This document shows positions 1 to 4,758 of a stretch of 5,413 nt of DNA, in pieces. The stretch comes from an uncultured Christensenella sp. (GTDB lineage Bacteria > Bacillota > Clostridia > Christensenellales > UBA3700), in NCBI GenBank assembly GCA_910577795.1, contig CAJTNW010000026.1:11050-16462 (forward strand). Direction: 5' to 3'. A program made the position numbers and the translations under genes. The notes below the pieces were generated by a model. The model did not search any database. It saw only the letters and a list, made by a program, of their open reading frames with translations, and was not told the DNA's origin. Each line of letters begins with the position of its first letter. The stretch's first letter is position 1.

Positions 1-1045
1 CATGTATATAGTCTTCTTCTATTTCTTTATGCGCTAATTTATACTCATCAATAAAATCTTGAATATCTTTTATTGCATCACTTGGGTTTGAAGAAACAGG
101 GATATCATAGTAAGTATTTTGGTAAAGCAATTTTATGCTACTATCACCTTTTGTTATCGCCTTTTTAAAACTTTTTATAAAATCTTCATTTGCTCCTATT
201 AATAGTCTATGTATAGGCTCAAATTCTAGTGAGTGATTATAAATATTTACTACCTCGACTAATGAATATCTTGCAGGATGAGTTAATTTTTCTTGCTCTG
301 TTAAATTTTGTTTTATCAAATTCCAACATTCCTTTGCAGTTGCTAATGAATGATTACCGTCACCAACAATAAAGGCAATTTTTCCATCAAAATTATATTT
401 ATTTTTTATAAGTATACTATCAGTTAAACTATTTAATTTATCTACAAGATTTTGACTATTTTTAACCCTATAACCTGTAATATGTCCGCCGTTCATATTT
501 AAGTCAAAGTCATAAACCATGCTTAATTCTTCTTTGTTATTATACAAATCTTCTATAATTTCACCATCTTTATCGTTAAGTAGCAACATAACGTGAGGTA
601 ATTCTAAGCAGGCATTTTTTCTTACCTCTACACGTGCAGGTAGTCTTTCAATAACAGTTTTTTCAGTGGCTTTTATATACGCATCATTTTTTTCAGTAAA
701 ATCATATTGCTCTAAATCAATTTCAACCATAAGTCCAAGTCTTATTTTTCCATTGTTTAGTGTTCTTTTTACTAAAATGACAGAATTAATTTCTTCAAAT
801 AAATTATTATCAAGATATTCTTGCATTGTTTTATTGATTATATTTATTTTTTCGTTTGTTTTGTTATTTAAATAAGCCTCTGGCAAAATTAAATTTAACG
901 CAGATGGGCTGCCACCTACTAAATCAGTAAGTGCAGCCCAATATTTTGGTTCACTAGAAAATTGGTCACATGCAATACATGACCAATTTGTATAGTTAAT
1001 ATTTTTGTTAGGTATTAAAATATTAGGAATTCTAACAAGACTCAT
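1..1045 (-). CDS. DUF1015-family protein, 3' end cut off by the window
   Basis: An open frame without stops runs from an ATG at 1043-1045 off the left edge of the window: 348 codons visible plus one base. The start is supported by a GAGG ribosome binding site (1052-1057) inside the end of cdaA. The N-terminal pattern is W21, then ACDQFSSEPKYW at residues 25-36, and GDGNHSLATAK lies around residues 228-238. These resemble what I recall of DUF1015 (PF06245) proteins, where the central signature is more often written DGHHR. The last visible residues, DYIH and probably G, also fit the family, and the missing tail is probably some tens of residues. There is no signal peptide or membrane segment, so it is probably cytosolic. 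The function is unsettled; related genes occur near serine biosynthesis genes in some anaerobes, but nothing here shows that role. It starts 2 bp after the cdaA stop, so it is almost certainly co-transcribed and probably translationally coupled. Confidence 0.85.
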   Translation of the reverse strand, partial: MSLVRIPNILIPNKNINYTNWSCIACDQFSSEPKYWAALTDLVGGSPSALNLILPEAYLNNKTNEKINIINKTMQEYLDNNLFEEINSVILVKRTLNNGKIRLGLMVEIDLEQYDFTEKNDAYIKATEKTVIERLPARVEVRKNACLELPHVMLLLNDKDGEIIEDLYNNKEELSMVYDFDLNMNGGHITGYRVKNSQNLVDKLNSLTDSILIKNKYNFDGKIAFIVGDGNHSLATAKECWNLIKQNLTEQEKLTHPARYSLVEVVNIYNHSLEFEPIHRLLIGANEDFIKSFKKAITKGDSSIKLLYQNTYYDIPVSSNPSDAIKDIQDFIDEYKLAHKEIEEDYIH

Positions 1046-1047
1046 TT

Positions 1048-1876
1048 TTACCTCTTCTTTGCTCTTTGTTTAGAATACTTAATACCAAATGCTTTTTCTA
1101 TTTCATCAGACAATTTTTCTGGTGTCATATAACGTTTAATTTCACCATGTCTTACTGTACTGATAATACCAGTTTCCTCACTGACAACAATAGCAAGTAC
1201 ATCACTCTCTTCAGTAATACCTATAGCCGCTCTGTGTCTTGTACCAAGTTCTTTTGAAATATCTTCTCTTTGAGATAATGGCAAGAAACAACCTGCTGCT
1301 AAAATTACGTTTTCTTTTACAATAATTGCTCCATCATGCAAAGGTGCTTTTGTATTAAAAATACATTGCAATAATCCATCAGATATTTTTGCGTTTAACA
1401 TTGTACCTGTCTCTAATAAATGTGATGGAACTACACTTGGAGTTATTACTATCAACGCACCAGTATCATTTTTACTTAAAGCCTGACAACCTTTTACTAT
1501 TTCGTCAATGGCTTGTCTTAAATCGTCTTCACTATTTCCGTAATCATAAGTATCTTTGCTATCATGCCATCTTGCAAATCTAGTAATGCCGGATTTAATA
1601 TCTTGTTGGTAAGTGATAACAATACACAAAATAAGTATTAAACCACCCCACTTTAGGATTTGGTTTGTAATAAACAAAAGATTTTTGGAAGTTAAAGCAC
1701 ACGCAATTGATACACCAATATAAGCGCAAACATAAAGTGCAACAAATAAAGCCATCTTTAAATTGTTACGACGTTTAAAAAACCAAAAGAATTGCTGCCG
1801 CTGCAAGAATAATAACAACTAAATCAATTATTGCAAAATAATCTAAATTGCTAAGATAATTCTTTAAAACCTCCAT
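1048..1876 (-). CDS. cdaA: Diadenylate cyclase CdaA, split by an apparent +1 frameshift
   Basis: CdaA is the membrane-anchored DisA_N-type cyclase that condenses two ATP into c-di-AMP. The reading begins at ATG 1874-1876 (MEVLKNYLSNLDYF..., first transmembrane segment about residues 15-33) behind AGGAG at 8 nt spacing. This frame stops at UAA 1775-1777 after 33 codons. The rest of the protein is in the +1 frame from AAA (1774-1776) to TAA at 1048-1050. Skipping base 1777 gives 275 residues, against 273 in B. subtilis CdaA. Two more hydrophobic segments follow (about residues 40-58 and 65-82). The catalytic domain is intact: D181-G182-A183 (Asp codon 1333-1335) and R213-H214-R215 (codons 1231-1239) in SKELGTRHRAA. 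The downstream frame alone would have to start at TTG 1818, which has no ribosome binding site and lacks the first membrane helix. The usual FQPELRR stretch after the membrane domain is divergent (TYQQDIKSGI). No cdaR/ybbR follows; the next gene is DUF1015. Identity is near certain; whether full-length protein is made is not. Confidence 0.93.
1775..1783 (-). other. Putative +1 frameshift or slippage site in cdaA (T6 followed by UAA)
   Basis: On the coding strand the upstream frame reads TTG GTT TTT TAA ACG. The T6 run is at 1777-1782 and the stop at 1775-1777. A tRNA-Phe on UUU can slip +1 onto another perfect UUU, leaving AAA in the A site and restoring the conserved frame (V-F-K-R-R). A stop codon next to a slippery P-site codon resembles the layout of the prfB +1 site (CUU UGA). 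However, no Shine-Dalgarno-like stimulator is visible just upstream. Both frames are open together only from 1775 to 1818, so any compensating indel must lie in those 44 bp. A homopolymer sequencing error or a real one-base insertion would look identical. Confidence 0.5.
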
Positions 1877-1884
1877 AAATCTAT

Positions 1885-1889
1885 CTCCT
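1885..1889 (-). promoter_or_regulatory. Ribosome binding site of cdaA
   Basis: AGGAG lies 8 nt before ATG 1876. It fixes the cdaA start in the frame that carries the first membrane helix, and so shows that the downstream frame is not an independent gene beginning at TTG 1818. Confidence 0.8.
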
Positions 1890-1917
1890 AAGCATTACTA
1901 TAATTTTAATTAAATAT

Positions 1918-1923
1918 ATTATA
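1918..1923 (-). promoter_or_regulatory. Possible -10 box (TATAAT) upstream of cdaA
   Basis: A perfect TATAAT lies 42 bp before the cdaA start, downstream of the nrdR terminator, so a cdaA promoter is expected here. No good -35 box sits at 16-18 nt: the best nearby match, TTGCTT at 1945-1950, is 21 nt away. In such AT-rich DNA the match could be chance. The rest of the 1890-2024 gap holds only A/T-rich sequence and a 10-bp tandem duplication. Confidence 0.3.
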
Positions 1924-1960
1924 AATTATTTTTATAAAAAAATAAAGCAAAAAACACTAT

Positions 1961-1980
1961 TTTTCTAAAATTTTCTAAAA
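1961..1980. repeat. Short tandem duplication, 2 x 10 bp
   Basis: TTTTCTAAAA occurs twice in tandem in the gap between nrdR and cdaA, with two further matching bases after it. It may be simple-sequence drift in AT-rich intergenic DNA; no function is evident. Confidence 0.7.
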
Positions 1981-2024
1981 TTTATACTTTTTAGCCGTTA
2001 TATTTCTAATTAATTACTGTTTAT

Positions 2025-2052
2025 AAAAAAGACAGGTACAACAATACCTGTC
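2025..2052 (-). terminator. Rho-independent terminator after nrdR
   Basis: On the minus strand GACAGGTA pairs with TACCTGTC (8-bp perfect stem, 2031-2052, 6-nt loop TTGTTG), followed at once by T6 (2025-2030). It begins 6 bp after the nrdR stop. This is the clearest terminator in the window; it ends the nrdR transcript and separates it from cdaA. Confidence 0.93.
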
Positions 2053-2058
2053 AAATTA

Positions 2059-2517
2059 TTATTTTCTTTCGTTTAAATAACTTTCCATTTCCTGAAACCA
2101 AGATTCTAAATCTTTAAACTCTTTGTACACAACTGAAAATCTTACATAAGCAACATCGTCAATTTTTTTAAGACCAGCCATAACCATATTGCCTATTTCG
2201 TGACTTGAAATTTCTTGTTGCAAAGAATTAGTAACTTTTTTTTCTATATCTGCTACAAGTTTGTCAATTTCTGTAATAGGAACAGGTCTTTTTTCACATG
2301 CTTTTAAGATACCAGTTTTTATTTTGTTAATATCAAATGGTTCTCTTACTCCAGTTTTTTTGACAATATAAATTGGCAGTGTTTCAATAGTTTCGTAAGT
2401 TGTAAATCTTTTAGCGCAAGATATACATTCTCTTCTACGTCTTATGCTTATTCCATCTTCACTTAATCTACTATCAATTACTTTGTCTTCAAGACAACCG
2501 CAATTTGGACATTTCAT
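2059..2517 (-). CDS. nrdR: Transcriptional repressor NrdR
   Basis: NrdR senses the ATP/dATP balance and represses ribonucleotide reductase operons by binding NrdR boxes. The protein is 152 residues from ATG 2515-2517, the usual family length. The zinc ribbon is visible as C3-P-N-C6 and C31-I-S-C34, separated by the conserved KVIDSR and an arginine-rich stretch (residues 26-29). FTTYE follows, and the ATP-cone domain occupies roughly residues 46-136 (VKKTGVREPFDINKI near its start, FSVVYKEFKD near its end). The start was chosen because MKCPNCG is the conserved N terminus and GGAGA sits 8 nt upstream; a 9-residue upstream extension in the same frame has neither. It has its own promoter (2547-2575) and terminator (2025-2052), so it is probably a single-gene unit. 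Its place after sigG and ylmC is common in Clostridia. Confidence 0.97.
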   Translation of the reverse strand: MKCPNCGCLEDKVIDSRLSEDGISIRRRRECISCAKRFTTYETIETLPIYIVKKTGVREPFDINKIKTGILKACEKRPVPITEIDKLVADIEKKVTNSLQQEISSHEIGNMVMAGLKKIDDVAYVRFSVVYKEFKDLESWFQEMESYLNERK

Positions 2518-2525
2518 AATTTTAT

Positions 2526-2529
2526 CTCC
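2526..2529 (-). promoter_or_regulatory. Ribosome binding site of nrdR
   Basis: GGAG lies 8 nt upstream of ATG 2517 and decides the start in favour of the conserved MKCPNCG N terminus. Confidence 0.8.
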
Positions 2530-2540
2530 GTAATTTTGAT

Positions 2541-2556
2541 ACACATATTATAGCAA
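2541..2556. promoter_or_regulatory. Possible NrdR box overlapping the nrdR -10 region
   Basis: ACACATATTATAGCAA keeps the outer ACAC and the inner TAG-like part of the published 16-bp NrdR-box palindrome (about 10 of 16 positions by eye). It overlaps the -10 box, where autorepression would act. The centre deviates from the consensus and no second box was found at the usual spacing, so this is only a candidate. Confidence 0.25.
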
Positions 2557-2575
2557 AATAATTTGCTCATGTAAA
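2547..2575 (-). promoter_or_regulatory. SigmaA-type promoter of nrdR
   Basis: TTTACA (2570-2575) and TATAAT (2547-2552) are separated by exactly 17 bp, with a TGC just before the -10 box (extended -10). The -10 box is 29 bp before the nrdR start, leaving a short leader that carries the ribosome binding site. This is the best vegetative promoter match in the window. Confidence 0.7.
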
Positions 2576-2638
2576 TATTTTTTACAAAATTTCATTCAAA
2601 AAATGACAATTTAATAAATAAAATTAGAAAATATACAC

Positions 2639-2659
2639 GATTTTTCAATCAAAAATCGC
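2639..2659. repeat. Perfect inverted repeat after ylmC (weak terminator candidate)
   Basis: CGATTTTT and AAAAATCG form an 8-bp stem with a 5-nt loop, 42 bp after the ylmC stop. On the minus strand it is followed by TGTATATTTTC rather than a clean U-run, and only two pairs are G-C. It could be a weak terminator for the ylmC transcript or an unrelated inverted repeat. Confidence 0.4.
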
Positions 2660-2700
2660 ATTAATAAGCAAAGATGAGATAAAATAGTTTACTAATTTAA

Positions 2701-2964
2701 TTAGTCACTATCTGTTACTTTTGAATTTGTAAGTTGCGCTAAAATTGTGTCTTCACCAATTTTGGTAATACATTTCCAAGGTATAAAAAGACTCTCTCCA
2801 GATGCAATTGCTCTGATAGCCTTTCTTTCCCCCGGTACAACCAAACCTACTACTTCGCCAGTACAAGTAATTACCATGTCAATAATTCTGCCTAACTTTT
2901 TACCATCAATGGTATTAACTACTTCTTTTTCTCTTAATTCACAAAAAGTTATATCATTCATCAT
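2701..2964 (-). CDS. ylmC: YlmC/YmxH-family PRC-barrel protein
   Basis: This is a small protein of 87 residues (86 if the second ATG at 2961 is used) made of one PRC-barrel domain. The typical opening is present: CELREKEVVNTIDGKKLGRI, then a D-M-V-I strand, GEVVGLVVPG, and FIPWKCITKIGEDTILA near residues 62-78. Family members (B. subtilis YlmC is 81 residues) are usually encoded just after sigG and are often annotated as sporulation proteins, but no biochemical role is established; PRC barrels generally mediate protein or RNA contacts. It is probably cytosolic. The tandem ATGs at 2959-2964 were chosen because the conserved domain begins soon after; a 9-residue extension to TTG 2991 has no support. 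Unusually, no Shine-Dalgarno sequence precedes either ATG. It lies 149 bp after sigG, so it may have its own promoter. Confidence 0.88.
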   Translation of the reverse strand: MMNDITFCELREKEVVNTIDGKKLGRIIDMVITCTGEVVGLVVPGERKAIRAIASGESLFIPWKCITKIGEDTILAQLTNSKVTDSD

Positions 2965-2969
2965 AGTAT

Positions 2970-2998
2970 AATAAATGACATAACTTTGCAAAATATGA
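2970..2998 (-). promoter_or_regulatory. Possible sporulation (sigmaE-like) promoter of ylmC
   Basis: TCATATT (2992-2998) matches the sigmaE -35 element, and 14 bp later CATTTATT (2970-2977) matches about 5 of 8 positions of the sigmaE -10 consensus CATACAAT. Transcription would begin at or very near the tandem ATGs, giving an almost leaderless mRNA, which would fit the missing ribosome binding site. The consensus is AT-rich like the background, so chance is a serious alternative. Confidence 0.22.
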
Positions 2999-3029
2999 TA
3001 AATATTTTAGTTTTTTTGCAATAGTTTAC

Positions 3030-3057
3030 TAGCAAAAAATATGACAAATTTTTGCTA
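3030..3057. repeat. Perfect 9-bp inverted repeat between sigG and ylmC
   Basis: TAGCAAAAA (3030-3038) pairs with TTTTTGCTA (3049-3057) around a 10-nt loop. No U-run follows on either strand, so it is not a classical terminator. It lies 66 bp upstream of ylmC and could be an operator-like site or mRNA structure. The rest of the 2965-3113 gap shows only AT-rich DNA and a weaker 7-bp inverted repeat at 3067-3089. Confidence 0.5.
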
Positions 3058-3113
3058 TAAATCTACTTATTGTGTTTAAAAAACAATAATTACGATTTTT
3101 GAATGTTATTTTA

Positions 3114-3881
3114 TTACATTAGTGCTTTCATTTTTTTAAGTGCTAGTTTTTCTAATCTAGAGACTTGAGCCTGTGATACACCTAATTTTTCAGCAATTTG
3201 CATTTGAGTTTTATCAAGATAAAATCTTGCTTTTAATATGGCTCTTTCTTTATCTGTAAGTGCCATAAAACTTTGCTTTAATAGCATCTTTTCATTCCAG
3301 ACTTCTTCACCTTCAAACTTGTCATACAATTGTTCTATTAATGATAAAGAATCTTCTTCGTCAGAAAAAACATTTTCATAAATACTTATTGGTTCACTTA
3401 CTGCATTCAAAGCACATGCAACCTCTTGCTCATAATAACCTGTCTCTTCTGCAATTTCTGCAAGAGTCGCTGTTCTGCCATATTTTGTCTCTATACTTTC
3501 TCTTGCTTGTAATGCTTTATATGCAATATCTCTTGCACTTCTAGGCACTTTTATACTTGAATTGTCTTTTAAATATCTTTTAATCTCACCAATTATCATT
3601 GGTACAGCATAGGTTGAAAATTTTACATTATATTTTAAATCAAAATTATTAATTGCCTTTAGTAGTCCAATTACTCCAACCTGAAATAAATCATCACTAT
3701 TATGCTTGCTATCAAACCTTTGTAGCAATGATAAAACTAATCTTAAGTTTGCCATAATAAACTTATTTTTTGCATCTTCGTCATTATCTTTTTTGATTTT
3801 CATAAGCAATTCGTCTGCCTCTTTATTAGTAATTTTCGGCAACTTTGCTGTATCAAGACCACATACTAAAACTTTGTGCAT
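3114..3881 (-). CDS. sigG: RNA polymerase sporulation sigma factor SigG
   Basis: SigmaG directs late transcription in the engulfed forespore (spore DNA protection, germination proteins). The protein is 255 residues. The diagnostic N terminus VCGLDTAKLP (residues 6-15) is present, followed by region 2 (about 40-110, with NLRLVLSLLQRF, DDLFQVGVIGLLKAI and KFSTYAVPMIIGEIKRYL), region 3 (about 112-165) and region 4 (about 203-253), with the helix-turn-helix TQMQIAEKLGVSQAQVSRLE at 225-244. ATG 3879-3881 was chosen because GGAGG ends 4 nt upstream and the homologous N terminus begins there; a 7-codon extension to TTG 3902 overlaps that site. At the position matching B. subtilis N45, reported to matter for binding the anti-sigma factor Gin/CsfB, this protein has M43. 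A terminator separates it from sigE, which suits forespore transcription from its own promoter. SigF is the closest alternative, but the CGLDTAKLP start and position after sigE favour SigG. Confidence 0.97.
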   Translation of the reverse strand: MHKVLVCGLDTAKLPKITNKEADELLMKIKKDNDEDAKNKFIMANLRLVLSLLQRFDSKHNSDDLFQVGVIGLLKAINNFDLKYNVKFSTYAVPMIIGEIKRYLKDNSSIKVPRSARDIAYKALQARESIETKYGRTATLAEIAEETGYYEQEVACALNAVSEPISIYENVFSDEEDSLSLIEQLYDKFEGEEVWNEKMLLKQSFMALTDKERAILKARFYLDKTQMQIAEKLGVSQAQVSRLEKLALKKMKALM

Positions 3882-3885
3882 ATTA

Positions 3886-3890
3886 CCTCC
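3886..3890 (-). promoter_or_regulatory. Ribosome binding site of sigG
   Basis: AAAGGAGG, the strongest Shine-Dalgarno match in the window, ends only 4 nt before ATG 3881. The short spacing is slightly tight but the match is full, and it sets the sigG start. Confidence 0.85.
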
Positions 3891-3908
3891 TTTGTATAGC
3901 AAAAATAT

Positions 3909-3938
3909 AAAATATTTTGCCTTATAGTATTATGTCAA
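3909..3938 (-). promoter_or_regulatory. Candidate promoter of sigG
   Basis: After the sigE terminator, TTGACA (3933-3938) is followed 18 bp later by TATTTT (3909-3914), a passable sigmaA-like pair. The known pattern in spore formers is sigmaF control of sigG. GGCAAAATA at 3913-3921 resembles a sigmaF -10 element with one base missing, but no matching -35 (GYATA) lies 14-16 bp upstream. Which factor is used cannot be decided from the sequence. Confidence 0.3.
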
Positions 3939-3958
3939 ATTTTGGCATTTTTATTCAT

Positions 3959-3992
3959 AAAAAAATAAATGGTATGCAATTACACACCATTT
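3959..3992 (-). terminator. Rho-independent terminator between sigE and sigG
   Basis: On the minus strand AAATGGT (3986-3992) pairs with ACCATTT (3967-3973), extended inward by four more pairs including two G-U wobbles, around an AATT loop. After one A comes T7 (3959-3965). It lies 52 bp after the sigE stop and ends about 78 bp before the sigG start, so it would stop spoIIGA-sigE transcripts from reaching sigG. Confidence 0.8.
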
Positions 3993-4043
3993 TTGAAAGG
4001 ATTTTGATTTTTTAATACAATTTAAGGGCGATTTTTTAATGAT

Positions 4044-4748
4044 TTAAACCATTTTTGTTATTTCCTTTTTTAGTTTAGAAAGCACCTTTTTTTCTAGTCT
4101 GGATATGTATGACTGAGAGATTCCCATAATATCTGCTATCTCTTTTTGTGTTTTCTTTTCTATACCTAAAATACCAAACCTCATTTTTATTATCTGTCTT
4201 TCTCTCTCAGGAAGTTTGTTTGCACATTTTGCTAAGGCTTCTGTTTCTACTGATTTTTCTGCATCATAAAATACGTCATCTGGGTCTGTTCCCAATATGT
4301 CGGATAGCAAAAGCATGTTTCCTTCCCAGTCTACATTTAATGGTTCATCAAGAGATATATTATTTTTAGTTTTATTATTTTTTCTTAAATACATAAGTAT
4401 CTCATTTTCAATACATCTTGCAGCATAAGTTGCAAGTTTTATTTTTTTAGTATTATCATAAGAGTTTATTGCTTTGATAAGTCCAATAGTACCAACTGAT
4501 ATTAAATCTTCAATATCTAAATTAGTATTTTCAAACCTTTTTGCAATATAAACTACTAAACGTAAATTATGTTCTATCAATTTATTTCTTGCTTCAATAT
4601 CACCTTCTAGCATTTTATTTATAACTTCAGTCTCATCAGTTGCCTCTAATGGTGCAGGCAAAGCCTCACCACTACCAATGTAATGAACTTGTCCACTGCT
4701 TTCAAAACCAAACAATTTTTTAATTAAAGTTAAAAATTTTTCAAACAT
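4044..4748 (-). CDS. sigE: RNA polymerase sporulation sigma factor SigE (made as pro-sigmaE)
   Basis: SigmaE is the early mother-cell factor. The protein is 234 residues and begins with an amphipathic, basic/hydrophobic pro-sequence (MFEKFLTLIKKLFGFESS) followed by VHYIGSGEALPAPL. The equivalent B. subtilis site for SpoIIGA cleavage would fall here between H22 and Y23 (inferred by alignment). Region 2 spans about residues 55-125 (NLRLVVYIAKRFENT, EDLISVGTIGLIKAI, KLATYAARCIENEILMYLR), the linker holds DEPLNVDWEGN, and region 4 (about 175-232) carries QKEIADIMGISQSYISRLEK. ATG 4746-4748 was chosen because GAGGTGA lies just upstream and the pro-sequence length fits; a 15-codon in-frame extension overlaps spoIIGA and lacks support. 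The spoIIGA stop is 7 bp upstream, so the two are an operon pair, as in other spore formers. Confidence 0.98.
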   Translation of the reverse strand: MFEKFLTLIKKLFGFESSGQVHYIGSGEALPAPLEATDETEVINKMLEGDIEARNKLIEHNLRLVVYIAKRFENTNLDIEDLISVGTIGLIKAINSYDNTKKIKLATYAARCIENEILMYLRKNNKTKNNISLDEPLNVDWEGNMLLLSDILGTDPDDVFYDAEKSVETEALAKCANKLPERERQIIKMRFGILGIEKKTQKEIADIMGISQSYISRLEKKVLSKLKKEITKMV

Positions 4749-4753
4749 ATTCA

Positions 4754-4758
4754 CCTCA
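4754..4758 (-). promoter_or_regulatory. sigE ribosome binding site fused to the spoIIGA stop codon
   Basis: TGAGG contains both the spoIIGA stop (TGA, 4756-4758) and the sigE Shine-Dalgarno GAGG (4754-4757), 5 nt before ATG 4748. Ribosomes ending spoIIGA are placed directly on the sigE start, which predicts translational coupling of the protease and its substrate. Confidence 0.75.

Noticed and set aside
666..875. Plus-strand open frame of 69 codons, and other plus-strand frames across the window
   Set aside because: They lie antisense to conserved genes (here DUF1015), have no ribosome binding sites and encode low-complexity AT-driven peptides.
1771..1783. A -1 slippery heptamer (U UUU UUA or UUUAAAC) as the cdaA recoding site
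   Set aside because: The bases are present, but a -1 shift leads to the wrong frame; only +1 (or -2) restores the conserved protein.
1048..1818. A self-contained 256-codon cdaA starting at TTG 1818
   Set aside because: No ribosome binding site precedes it, its first 14 residues do not resemble CdaA, and the proper membrane helix is encoded just upstream in the other frame behind AGGAG.
3067..3089. Terminator after sigG
   Set aside because: The 7-bp stem is entirely A/T apart from one G-C pair and has no U-run after it on the minus strand.
3909..3960. A sigmaG autoregulatory promoter (TGAATA with AATACTA) before sigG
   Set aside because: Both elements are present, but they are 20 bp apart rather than 17-18 and the -10 lacks the leading C.
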